Shown here in pieces: positions 1 through 5,953 of a DNA stretch of 9,323 nt. The number at the start of each line of letters is the position of its first letter. Position 1 is the first letter of the stretch. The notes beneath the pieces were generated by a model. The model was not told where the DNA came from. It saw only the letters and a program-made list of their open reading frames with translations, and made no database searches. Where the stretch lies: the NCBI GenBank assembly GCA_947628975.1, contig CANRBW010000053.1, positions 1 to 9,323 of the forward strand. The letters run 5' to 3'. Origin of the DNA: an uncultured Oscillospiraceae bacterium (GTDB lineage: Bacteria > Bacillota > Clostridia > Oscillospirales > Oscillospiraceae). The translations under genes and the position numbers were made by a program.

Positions 1-324
1 GGTCTTGGCCCCGTAGGAGATGGTCAGGTCGGTGGAGACGTAGCCGTTGGGGGTGATGCCCGCCACGTCGTCCAGGCCCAGGCAGTAGTCGTAGAGCTGC
101 TGGCCCACGTCCGAGCCGGAGTAGCTCCAGGCGTAGACGGTGAGGATGTTGGAGCCCTGGCTGTCGTAGAAGGCCTTGATGGCCAGGTTCTGGCCCTGGG
201 CGTAGGTGACCAGGGCGATGACGGCGGCGATGCCGATGATGATGCCCAGCATGGTCAGAAAGCTGCGGCCCTTTTTGTTGGACAGGGACTTGAAGGCCAT
301 TTTCAGAGCTTGCCGGATCTTCAC
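1..324 (-). CDS. MacB/YknZ-like ABC transporter permease, N-terminal part (cut by window edge)
   Basis: Integral membrane subunit of an ABC exporter of the MacB/YknZ type. Only the first 108 codons are inside the window. The start is typical of the family: a short amphipathic helix (residues 1-20, VKIRQALKMAFKSLSNKKGR), then the first membrane segment at about residues 21-42 (FLTMLGIIIGIAAVIALVTY). The beginning of the large extracytoplasmic domain follows, with the family-like segment GSNILTV. I chose the GTG at 322-324. It overlaps the TGA of the ATPase gene by four bases and has AGGAGG seven bases upstream, so translational coupling is likely. An internal ATG lies eight codons downstream but would remove the amphipathic helix. 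It is the third gene of an adaptor-ATPase-permease operon. Substrate unknown; family members export peptides, lipoproteins or drugs. Confidence 0.9.
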   Translation of the reverse strand, partial: MKIRQALKMAFKSLSNKKGRSFLTMLGIIIGIAAVIALVTYAQGQNLAIKAFYDSQGSNILTVYAWSYSGSDVGQQLYDYCLGLDDVAGITPNGYVSTDLTISYGAKT

Positions 325-1016
325 GCCATGACCTCCTCTCTGGGCCCGTCGGCCACCACTCTGCCGTCGGAGAGGCGCACGACCCGCTCGGCGGTGGCGG
401 CGATGGAGTTGTCGTGGGTGATGAGGATGACGGTGGCCCCGTCCCGGTGCAGGGAGTGGAGGATCTCCAGCACATGGAGACCGGTCCGGGAGTCCAGCGC
501 GCCGGTGGGTTCGTCGGCCATGATGATGGCCGGGTGGGTGGCGATGGCCCGGGCGATGGCCACCCGCTGCTGCTGGCCGCCGGACATCTCGCTGGGGCGG
601 TGGTGCTGGCGGTCCAGCATGGCCACCCGCGCCAGGGCCTCCTCCGCCCGCTGCCGCCGGGTCTCCGCCCCCAGGCCCTGGTAGATCAGGGGCAGCTCCA
701 CGTTCTCCCTGGCGTCCAGCTCCGGGATGAGGTTGTAGCCCTGGAAGATGAAGCCGATCTGCCGGTTGCGGATGCGGGCCAGCTGGCGGTCGGTGAGGTC
801 GGTGATGTCGGTGCCGTCCAGGTGGTAGTCCCCGTAGGTGGGGATGTCCAGACAGCCCAGGATGTTCATCAGCGTGGACTTGCCGGAGCCGGACTGGCCG
901 ATGATGGAGACGAACTCTCCCCGGTCGATCCCCAGGCTCACGCCGTCCAGGGCCCGGACCTCGCTTTCCAGGCCCTCGTGGTAGATTTTGTAGATGTCCC
1001 TGATGTCGATGAGCAT
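321..1016 (-). CDS. ABC transporter ATP-binding protein, MacB/LolD/YknY family
   Basis: Cytoplasmic ATPase that powers the neighbouring permease; 231 residues, the usual length for this family. All nucleotide-binding motifs are present: Walker A GQSGSGKST at 40-48, Q-loop glutamine at 92 (FIFQGYNL), signature MSGGQQQR at 144-151 (Met instead of the usual first Leu), Walker B IIMADEP at 164-170 and the switch histidine at 201 (LITHD). I take the ATG at 1014-1016 because the protein then begins MLIDIRDIYKIY, the normal family start. The frame is open further upstream, but that part overlaps the adaptor gene and has no family character. AAGGGA lies about nine bases before the start, and the gap to the adaptor stop is 11 bases. 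The stop overlaps the permease start. B. subtilis YknXYZ is the closest well-known arrangement. Confidence 0.95.
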   Translation of the reverse strand: MLIDIRDIYKIYHEGLESEVRALDGVSLGIDRGEFVSIIGQSGSGKSTLMNILGCLDIPTYGDYHLDGTDITDLTDRQLARIRNRQIGFIFQGYNLIPELDARENVELPLIYQGLGAETRRQRAEEALARVAMLDRQHHRPSEMSGGQQQRVAIARAIATHPAIIMADEPTGALDSRTGLHVLEILHSLHRDGATVILITHDNSIAATAERVVRLSDGRVVADGPREEVMA

Positions 1017-1027
1017 GGCGTCTTCCC

Positions 1028-2893
1028 TTAGCCCCAGGCCTGGGTCACATAGTAGTTGACAAAAATGGTCTCCCCGCCCTCCAGGCCGCTGGTGATCTCC
1101 ACGTTGTGGCTGTCGGAGAGGCCGGTCTCCACCGGCACGGGGTAGAAGCCGTCCTCCTCGGAGGGGTAGGCGGGGGTCTCGCCGGGGGTGAGCTCGGGCC
1201 GGTCGAAGTCCACGGCGTTGTCCGGCCGGCTCTCCGCCTGGAGGAAGACCACCGAGGCGGTCTGGCCGTCCTCCAGACTGATGTACTGCACGCTCTGCAT
1301 GGGCACCACGATACAGTTGTCCGACTGGCTGGTGACGAAGGAGTAGCTCAGCCACATCCCGTCCAGCAGGGAGCCGTCGGCGTTGTCCACCTCCAGGGTG
1401 ACGGGGTAGTTGGTCATGCCGCTGCCCATGGCGTCCCCGGAGAGGGACATATCGATTTTGGTCACCGTGCCCACGAACATCCCCCCGTCGCCCCGGTTGC
1501 TCTGGAGGTCCACCGTCATGCCCGGCTTGACGTAGGCGATGTTCCGGTCGTCCACCTGGATGGTGACCACCATGGTGGTGTTGTTGGAGATGGTGATGAC
1601 GGTGTCGCCGCTCTTGACCTCCTGGCCCTCCACCAGGGCGCAGGAGGTGACGGTGCCGGAGATGGGGGCGGTGGCGGAGAAGTCGTCCAGGGCCTTCTGG
1701 GCGTCCTCCACGTCCTTCTGGGCATCCTCCACCCCCTCCTGGGCGGCGGTGATGTTCTCCTGGCTGGCGCGGACCTGCTCCCGGGCGGCCTCAAGGTCCC
1801 GGTCGAAGTTCTCCGCCGACAGGGTGAGGAGCACCTGGCCCGCCTCCACGTCGGCGTAGTCCCGCAGACTGGTGGACTGGACCAGGGTGGGCTCCCGGTC
1901 GTTGGAAGCCTTGGCGGCCTCGCTCCAGATCTCCTGGGTCTGGTAGAACTCCAGCTTCCCCGCGTCGTAGGGGTAGATGACCTGGCCGTCCGGGCCGGTG
2001 AGGGAGGCCGAGGCGCTGAGCCCGTCGGTGAGGGCGCCGGGGTTGTCGATGACCGCCACCGCCTCAAACAGCAAGGTCCCCTCCGGGGTGACCCGGCGGA
2101 CCATGTTGACCTCCTCGATGACGCCGGAGAGGTCGCTGCCGCTGACGCTGACCTGGACGGCCTGCCCCACCTGGATGGCCCCTTGGTAGGCGTAGGAGAA
2201 GTAGAAGGGGACGCGGAACTTCCGGTCGTTGACCAGCAGGGCCACCTTCTCCCCCCGGGTGACCTTGTCCCCCACCCGGTAGCGGGCGGTCTCCCGCAGC
2301 TGGCCGGAGAAGGGGGCCTTTACAAAGCGGGCCTCGTCGGAGAGGCGCTTGTCCTCCAGCAGGTCGTTGTAGGTCTGCTGGTCCTCGTTCAGGGTCTTCT
2401 GGGCCTTGGACAGGGCCTCCCGCCGGTCCTGGAGCTTGCTCTGGGCGGCGTCCAGGGCCTCCTGGGCGGCGGGGGAGACCACCTCGTAGAGCGGGTCCCC
2501 CTCGTTGACCACCTGGCCCTCGGTGACGTAGAGCTTCTGGACGGTGCCCGCGTTTTGCAGGGTGATGACGGCGCTCTCCTTGGCCCGGGCGGAGCCGGAG
2601 CCCTGGACGGTGGACTGGATGGAGCCGAACTCCACCATCTGGGTGCGCATCTGGCTGTCCTGGTCCTGGGAACGGTTCAGGAACCGGAGGAGGAAGAACA
2701 GCCCCGCCCCCAGGGCGGCGACCACCGCCACCGCGATCAGGATGTTGCGCAGACGGCGGCCCCGCCGGCGCTTTTTGACCGGCTTGGCCCCCTGGGGCGC
2801 CGGTTTCTTCCCCGCCTTCGCGGCGGTCTGTTCCCCCGCCTCCGCGGCGGGGCGCTCCTCCTCCACGGCGGGAGTGCCGATCGCGTCGCTCAT
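1028..2893 (-). CDS. HlyD/YknX-family membrane-fusion (adaptor) protein with two tandem lipoyl/coiled-coil units
   Basis: Extracytoplasmic adaptor of the ABC exporter, 621 residues, clearly longer than the roughly 350-450 usual for MacA/YknX adaptors. Order: Ala/Glu/Lys/Pro-rich cytoplasmic tail (1-39), basic stretch (40-49), one membrane anchor (about 50-71). First unit: lipoyl half at 104-139 (KLYVTEGQVVNEGDPLYEV), coiled coil 141-187, second lipoyl half from 191 (VKAPFSGQL), beta-barrel-like part to about 298. Second unit: degenerate lipoyl half near 343-358, coiled coil 359-404 with a repeated VEDAQK, lipoyl half from 407 (ATAPISGTV), barrel to about 520, then a membrane-proximal C-terminal domain. 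Start ATG at 2891-2893 is preceded by AGGAGG ten bases upstream. It is the first gene of the operon. A doubled adaptor core is my reading of the sequence; the substrate is unknown. Confidence 0.9.
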   Translation of the reverse strand: MSDAIGTPAVEEERPAAEAGEQTAAKAGKKPAPQGAKPVKKRRRGRRLRNILIAVAVVAALGAGLFFLLRFLNRSQDQDSQMRTQMVEFGSIQSTVQGSGSARAKESAVITLQNAGTVQKLYVTEGQVVNEGDPLYEVVSPAAQEALDAAQSKLQDRREALSKAQKTLNEDQQTYNDLLEDKRLSDEARFVKAPFSGQLRETARYRVGDKVTRGEKVALLVNDRKFRVPFYFSYAYQGAIQVGQAVQVSVSGSDLSGVIEEVNMVRRVTPEGTLLFEAVAVIDNPGALTDGLSASASLTGPDGQVIYPYDAGKLEFYQTQEIWSEAAKASNDREPTLVQSTSLRDYADVEAGQVLLTLSAENFDRDLEAAREQVRASQENITAAQEGVEDAQKDVEDAQKALDDFSATAPISGTVTSCALVEGQEVKSGDTVITISNNTTMVVTIQVDDRNIAYVKPGMTVDLQSNRGDGGMFVGTVTKIDMSLSGDAMGSGMTNYPVTLEVDNADGSLLDGMWLSYSFVTSQSDNCIVVPMQSVQYISLEDGQTASVVFLQAESRPDNAVDFDRPELTPGETPAYPSEEDGFYPVPVETGLSDSHNVEITSGLEGGETIFVNYYVTQAWG

Positions 2894-2937
2894 ACCTCCA
2901 TGCCCTCCTATGTCACATCTCGGCCTTCGGCCGGACC

Positions 2938-2977
2938 GTCCGACAGCTTGTCAGGGAACATTATACTCCTGTCCGAC
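2938..2977. repeat. Direct repeat GTCCGAC x2, 33 bp apart
   Basis: GTCCGAC occurs at 2938-2944 and again at 2971-2977, start-to-start distance 33 bp, close to three helical turns. Each copy is itself a small inverted repeat (GTC-C-GAC). They flank the TATAAT on the minus strand, which is a layout expected of a paired regulator site. Function is inferred only from position. Confidence 0.35.
2960..2965 (-). promoter_or_regulatory. Possible proximal -10 (TATAAT) for the efflux operon
   Basis: Reading the minus strand, a perfect TATAAT lies about 67 bases before the adaptor start. No convincing -35 is found 16-18 bases upstream and there is no TG extension, so it would need an activator or may be chance. 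It sits between two GTCCGAC copies (2938-2944 and 2971-2977). Confidence 0.35.
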
Positions 2978-3021
2978 GGAAAATGGTAGTTAGGATTTGG
3001 ATACAATTTTTCCCCCGGCGG

Positions 3022-3065
3022 ACCGGCCGGGCCCGAGGGGTTAGACGCAGGATCGCCCGGCCGGT
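3022..3065. repeat. 11-bp perfect inverted repeat in the long efflux-operon leader
   Basis: ACCGGCCGGGC at 3022-3032 is the exact reverse complement of GCCCGGCCGGT at 3055-3065, with a 22-base loop. If transcription of the minus strand starts near 3084, this forms a stable RNA hairpin in a leader of about 190 bases. No T-run follows on either strand, so it is not an ordinary intrinsic terminator. It could be an RNA stability or regulatory element. Confidence 0.5.
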
Positions 3066-3084
3066 TCCCCGGAGAAGTTCCCCT

Positions 3085-3098
3085 TATATCAGGATATA
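3085..3098. promoter_or_regulatory. AT-rich inverted repeat TATAT-CAGG-ATATA, candidate operator
   Basis: TATAT at 3085-3089 and ATATA at 3094-3098 flank CAGG. This AT-rich symmetric site stands out in GC-rich DNA and overlaps the proposed -10 (3091-3096) of the minus-strand promoter. A repressor bound here would block the efflux operon. The adjacent XRE-type gene is the obvious candidate regulator, but this is inference. Confidence 0.35.
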
Positions 3099-3119
3099 CT
3101 GAAATCGGGGAAATGTCAA
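3091..3119 (-). promoter_or_regulatory. Sigma-A-type promoter for the efflux operon (minus strand)
   Basis: On the minus strand a perfect TTGACA (plus-strand positions 3114-3119) is followed after exactly 17 bases by TATCCT (3091-3096), four of six matches to the -10 consensus. The predicted start near 3084 gives a leader of about 190 bases before the adaptor gene. Confidence 0.6.
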
Positions 3120-3141
3120 TAGGGGGAGCCCTTGATACAAT
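3113..3141 (+). promoter_or_regulatory. Sigma-A-type promoter for the XRE regulator and exoA
   Basis: ATGTCA at 3113-3118 and TACAAT at 3136-3141 are 17 bases apart. The -10 matches five of six positions, the -35 four of six. The -35 occupies the same bases as the -35 of the divergent promoter on the other strand, so the two can hardly be used at once. The predicted start is near 3148, leaving a leader of under 20 bases. Confidence 0.6.
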
Positions 3142-3165
3142 AACAGGGAAAAGGGGGGAAGGGCG

Positions 3166-3441
3166 TTGGAGGAGCTGAAGAGCATCATCCGCTATCACAC
3201 CAGGGAGTACGGCCAGGTCCAGGTGTGCCTGGCCCGGGCGCTGGACAGCCGGGGCGTCACCCGCAACCGCCTGAGCGTCCTGACCGGGGTGAAGTACGAC
3301 GTGATCGACCGCTATTACAAGGGCAGCCGGGTGGAGATGGTGGACCTGGACTTCCTGGCCAAGGTGTGCTATGTGCTGGACTGCCAGGTGGGGGAGCTGC
3401 TGGAGTACCGCCGCCCGGAGCGGGAGGGGGAGACGCCGTGA
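3166..3441 (+). CDS. Small XRE (Cro/CI)-type helix-turn-helix regulator
   Basis: A 91-residue protein that is essentially one Cro/CI-type DNA-binding domain. The helix-turn-helix is visible at about 31-53: VTRNRLSVLTGV forms the first helix and turn, and KYDVIDRYYKG the recognition helix. VDLDFLAKVCYVLDCQVGELLEY (59-81) gives the last two helices typical of the fold. No sensor domain is attached. I use the TTG at 3166, which follows a purine-rich AAGGGGGG; no upstream ATG in frame gives a better start. The stop overlaps the next gene by four bases (GTGA), so it is co-translated with exoA. It also lies back to back with the efflux operon and may control it, its own operon, or both. The target is not known. 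Confidence 0.85.
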   Translation: MEELKSIIRYHTREYGQVQVCLARALDSRGVTRNRLSVLTGVKYDVIDRYYKGSRVEMVDLDFLAKVCYVLDCQVGELLEYRRPEREGETP

Positions 3442-4190
3442 AGCTGGTATCCTGGAACGTCAACGGCCTGCGGGCCTGTATGCAAAAGGGGTTTCTGGAC
3501 AGCTTCGCCGCCCTGGACGCGGACGTGTTCTGCCTCCAGGAGACCAAGCTCCAGCCCGGCCAGCTGGCGCTGGAGCTGCCGGGGTATCAGCTCTTCTGGA
3601 ACTCCGCCCAGCGCAAGGGCTACTCCGGCACCGCCCTGTTCACCCGGCTGGAGCCGGTGTCGGTGCGCTATGACCTGAACGACGCCCGCCACGCCGACGA
3701 GGGCCGGGCCATCACCCTGGAGCTGCCCGACCGCTATGTGGTCACCGTCTACTCCCCCAACGCCCAGGAGGGGCTCAAGCGCATCGAGTACCGCATGAGC
3801 TGGGAGGACGCCCTGCGGCGGTATCTGCTGAAGCTGGACCGGGAGAAGCCGGTGATCCTCTGCGGGGACCTGAACGTGGCCCATCGGGAGATCGACCTGA
3901 AAAACCCCGGCCCCAACCGGGGCAACGCCGGCTTCTCCGACCAGGAGAGGGAGAAGTTCGGCGACCTGTTGGACTCCGGCTTTGTGGACAGCTTCCGCAC
4001 TCTCCACCCCGACCTGGCGGGGGCGTACTCCTGGTGGAGCTACCGCTTCCACGCCAGGGAGAACAACGCCGGGTGGCGCATCGACTACTTCCTGGTCTCC
4101 GCCCGCTGGCGGGACCGGATCGCCGCGGCGGAGATCCACCCGGAGATCCTGGGCAGCGACCACTGCCCCGTGTCCCTGACCCTCCACTGA
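3438..4190 (+). CDS. exoA: Exodeoxyribonuclease III / AP endonuclease (ExoA family)
   Basis: Base-excision-repair nuclease that cuts at abasic sites and trims 3' ends; 250 residues, matching B. subtilis ExoA. The Mg-dependent endonuclease/exonuclease/phosphatase fold residues are all visible: Asn7 in SWNVNG, Glu35 in LQETK, Tyr105 in VYSPNAQ, Asp144 and Asn146 in CGDLNV, Asp216 in WRIDYF, and the catalytic Asp241-His242 pair in GSDHCP. The substrate-loop motif NPGPNRGNAGFSDQER lies at 156-171. The GTG start at 3438 overlaps the regulator's TGA and has GGAGGGGG just upstream. An upstream extension in this frame is possible but overlaps the regulator and has no nuclease features. It is the second and last gene of its unit, followed by a strong hairpin. 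Pairing a repair nuclease with an XRE regulator is not an arrangement I can name from experience. Confidence 0.95.
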   Translation: MKLVSWNVNGLRACMQKGFLDSFAALDADVFCLQETKLQPGQLALELPGYQLFWNSAQRKGYSGTALFTRLEPVSVRYDLNDARHADEGRAITLELPDRYVVTVYSPNAQEGLKRIEYRMSWEDALRRYLLKLDREKPVILCGDLNVAHREIDLKNPGPNRGNAGFSDQEREKFGDLLDSGFVDSFRTLHPDLAGAYSWWSYRFHARENNAGWRIDYFLVSARWRDRIAAAEIHPEILGSDHCPVSLTLH

Positions 4191-4222
4191 CCGCCCCGCC
4201 GGAGGCCCTGTCGGCCTACGAA

Positions 4223-4237
4223 GGGGCAAAAGGCCCC
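4223..4237 (+). repeat. Small hairpin GGGGC-AAAAG-GCCCC downstream of exoA
   Basis: A 5-bp perfect stem with a 5-base loop, 33 bases after the exoA stop and just before the main terminator. It may protect the 3' end of the transcript; no T-run follows. Confidence 0.3.
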
Positions 4238-4263
4238 GACCAGTCCCGCGTCCCGCGACAAAG

Positions 4264-4296
4264 ACGCCCCGGCGAGCAGCCCTCGCCGGGGCGTTT
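4264..4296 (+). terminator. Intrinsic terminator of the XRE-exoA unit
   Basis: A perfect 13-bp stem (4264-4276 with 4282-4294) encloses a 5-base loop CAGCC, followed by a broken T tract (TTTCGACTTT). It separates exoA from dpaA, so the dipicolinate genes probably need their own promoter or read-through. Confidence 0.8.
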
Positions 4297-4303
4297 CGAC
4301 TTT

Positions 4304-4331
4304 CCCGCCGGCGCACCAACGCCCCGGCGGG
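4304..4331. repeat. Inverted repeat CCCGCCGG / CCGGCGGG before dpaA
   Basis: Eight-base arms at 4304-4311 and 4324-4331 separated by 12 bases, ending 35 bases before the dpaA start. It could be a second hairpin after the terminator or a control site in the dpaA leader. It may also be chance in such GC-rich DNA. Confidence 0.3.
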
Positions 4332-4366
4332 GGAATAGGATGTGGGGTGCGGAGGGGGGAGCGCGG

Positions 4367-5236
4367 ATGAAACGGGAAGCGAACTTTTGGGTCCTGGGCG
4401 GCGACCAGCGCCAGGTGGCTCTGGCCAACGCGCTGGCCGAGGACGGGCACCGGGTCCGGGTCTGGGCGCTGGAGGAGGGGGAGCTCGCCGAGGGGGTGGA
4501 GCCCGCCGGGACGCTGGAGGGGGTCCGCCGGGCGGACTGCGTGATCCTCCCCCTGCCTGTCCGGGGGGAGGGGGAGCGGCTCAACGCCCCGCTGTGCCCG
4601 GAGCCCCGGACCCTGGACCAGACGCTGGCGCGCCTGGGCCCGGAGCAGTACATCTGCGGCGGCCGGATGGACGACCTGACCGCCGCCCTGGCCCGCCGGT
4701 ATGGCCTGACCGTCCACGACTACTTCACCAGAGAGGAGCTGGCGGTGGCCAACGCCGTGCCCACCGCCGAGGGGGCGGTGCAGATCGCCCTGGAGGAGAT
4801 GGGGGTGACCCTCCACCGCGCCAGGGCGCTGGTGCTGGGCTACGGCCGGGTGGGGCGGCTCACCGCCCACCGCCTGGCCGCCCTGGGGGCGCGGGTCAGC
4901 GTGGCCGCCCGCCGCTACGACGCCCTGGCCTGGGCCGAGGCATACGGCCACGACACCCTGCGGCTGGACCAGCTGTCGGGCTACCTGTGCGGCTTTGACC
5001 TGGTGGTGAACACCGTCCCCGTCCGGGTGCTCACCGGGGAACTGCTGGCCCAGCTCCGGAGCGGGTGCCTGGTCATCGACCTGGCCTCCACGCCGGGGGG
5101 CGTGGACCTCCAGAGGGCGGCGGAGCTGGGGACCCGGTGCGTCTGGGCCCTGTCCCTGCCCGGAAAGGTGGCCCCGGTCAGCGCGGGGCTGGCCATCCGG
5201 GACACGGTCTACAATATGCTGCAAGAAAAGAGTTAG
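4367..5236 (+). CDS. dpaA: Dipicolinate synthase subunit A (SpoVFA)
   Basis: Together with subunit B it oxidises dihydrodipicolinate from the lysine pathway to dipicolinic acid. In the mother cell of sporulating Firmicutes this product is loaded as the Ca chelate into the spore core. The protein has 289 residues, close to B. subtilis SpoVFA. Visible features are the N-terminal nucleotide-fold start VLGGDQRQ (9-16), the conserved NAVPTAEGA (129-137), a second Rossmann motif LGYGRVGR (157-164), and the C-terminal LPGKVAPVSAG (264-274). I choose the ATG at 4367, seven bases after a long GGAGGGGGGA. An in-frame ATG nine codons earlier (4340) has a weaker ribosome site and adds Gly-rich residues. 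The gene lies directly upstream of dpaB. Family knowledge says sigma-K control; I could not see a convincing sigma-K or sigma-E box. Confidence 0.95.
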   Translation: MKREANFWVLGGDQRQVALANALAEDGHRVRVWALEEGELAEGVEPAGTLEGVRRADCVILPLPVRGEGERLNAPLCPEPRTLDQTLARLGPEQYICGGRMDDLTAALARRYGLTVHDYFTREELAVANAVPTAEGAVQIALEEMGVTLHRARALVLGYGRVGRLTAHRLAALGARVSVAARRYDALAWAEAYGHDTLRLDQLSGYLCGFDLVVNTVPVRVLTGELLAQLRSGCLVIDLASTPGGVDLQRAAELGTRCVWALSLPGKVAPVSAGLAIRDTVYNMLQEKS

Positions 5237-5246
5237 GAGTGTCACC

Positions 5247-5825
5247 ATGGAGCAAATCACGGTAGGCTTTGCCTTTTGCGGCTCCTTTTGTACCCTGTCG
5301 AAGGCCATCGCCGCCCTGGAGGCGGTGAGGGCCCGCTGTGGGCGGGTGGTCCCCATCGTCTCCGAGGCGGTGGCCGGGACCGACACCCGCTTCGGGGACG
5401 CCCACGACTTCATGCGGGAGATCCAGCGCATCTGCGACGCCAGGGTCATCCGCACGGTGAAGGAGGCCGAGCCCATCGGCCCGCGGAAGCTGTTGGACGC
5501 CCTGATCGTCTGCCCCTGTACGGGCAACACCCTGGCCAAGCTGGCCTGCGGCGTGGCCGACACGTCGGTCACCCTGGCCGCCAAGGCCCATCTGCGCAAC
5601 GGCCGGCCCCTGGTGCTGGCCCCCTCCACCAATGACGGCCTGGCCGCCGCCGCCCCCAACATCGGGGCGCTGCTGGGCCGGAAGAACGTCTACTTCGTGC
5701 CCTTCGGCCAGGACGACCCGGCGGGGAAGCCCACCAGCCTGGTGGCCGACTTCTCCCAGGTCCCCGCCGCCCTGGAGCAGGCCCTGGCCGGCCGGCAGCT
5801 CCAGCCGGTGCTCCTGCGGGGCTGA
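5247..5825 (+). CDS. dpaB: Dipicolinate synthase subunit B, flavoprotein-like (SpoVFB)
   Basis: Second subunit of dipicolinate synthase, 192 residues, of the flavoprotein/HFCD fold. Conserved segments are FAFCGSFCT (8-16), CPCTGNTLAKLA (89-100), RPLVLAPSTND (120-130) and VPFGQDDPAGKP followed by TSLVADF (151-169); the latter is highly characteristic of SpoVFB. The ATG at 5247 is ten bases after the dpaA stop, and AGGAG overlaps that stop with a spacing of seven bases. The two subunits are therefore made from one message, as in B. subtilis and most spore formers. Their presence indicates that the host makes heat-resistant endospores, or descends from such a lineage. A GC-rich hairpin follows the gene. 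Confidence 0.95.
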   Translation: MEQITVGFAFCGSFCTLSKAIAALEAVRARCGRVVPIVSEAVAGTDTRFGDAHDFMREIQRICDARVIRTVKEAEPIGPRKLLDALIVCPCTGNTLAKLACGVADTSVTLAAKAHLRNGRPLVLAPSTNDGLAAAAPNIGALLGRKNVYFVPFGQDDPAGKPTSLVADFSQVPAALEQALAGRQLQPVLLRG

Positions 5826-5848
5826 CGCCGGGGCCGCCTCTGGCCGGA

Positions 5849-5888
5849 CGCCGCGCTTCCCATCCGGGGGGCGCGGCGAAAAATTTTT
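5849..5888 (+). terminator. Probable terminator of dpaAB
   Basis: A 13-bp stem (5849-5861 with 5866-5878, two G-U pairs) closes a tetraloop ATCC. It is followed by AAAAATTTTT, so the T tract starts five bases after the stem rather than directly. Termination is plausible but the offset makes it less than classical. Confidence 0.55.
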
Positions 5889-5910
5889 CCGCCTTTCCCC
5901 GCCGGAGGCG

Positions 5911-5939
5911 TTGCATTCCGGGAAAAAGCGGAGTATAGT
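5911..5939 (+). promoter_or_regulatory. Sigma-A-type promoter of pfkA
   Basis: TTGCAT at 5911-5916 and TATAGT at 5934-5939 are separated by 17 bases; the hexamers match four and five positions of the consensus. The predicted start is near 5946, giving a leader of about 45 bases. This makes phosphofructokinase independent of the sporulation genes upstream. Confidence 0.75.
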
Positions 5940-5953
5940 GGCAGGAGACGTCC

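Noticed and set aside
1017..1355. N-terminal extension of the ABC ATPase reading frame
   Set aside because: The frame is open, but the extension overlaps the adaptor gene, is Arg/Gly-rich, and the ATPase family starts at the MLIDIRDIYKIY methionine.
1675..1760. Short tandem repeat in the adaptor gene (VEDAQK coding)
   Set aside because: It encodes coiled-coil heptads with repeated residues, which is protein periodicity and not a separate DNA element.
1106..2989. Long plus-strand open frame opposite the adaptor gene
   Set aside because: Its translation is Gly/Val/His/Leu-rich low complexity with no domain, as expected from the mirror of a GC-biased gene. The minus-strand frame has a clear adaptor architecture.
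3022..3065. Intrinsic terminator between the divergent units
   Set aside because: The stem is perfect, but no T-run follows on either strand and the loop is 22 bases, so it is listed as an inverted repeat only.
3225..3437. N-terminal extension of the ExoA reading frame through the regulator gene
   Set aside because: Pro/Gly-rich frame shadow of the HTH gene. ExoIII proteins begin at KLVSWNVNG, and the GTG at 3438 has a ribosome site.
4340..4366. Upstream in-frame ATG for dpaA
   Set aside because: Adds nine Gly/Ala-rich residues that contain the ribosome site of the ATG at 4367. The downstream start fits the family better.
4085..5662. Long minus-strand open frame opposite dpaA and dpaB
   Set aside because: It crosses the exoA terminator and two recognisable genes, and its product is Pro/Gly/Arg-rich without any family motif. 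It is a product of base composition.
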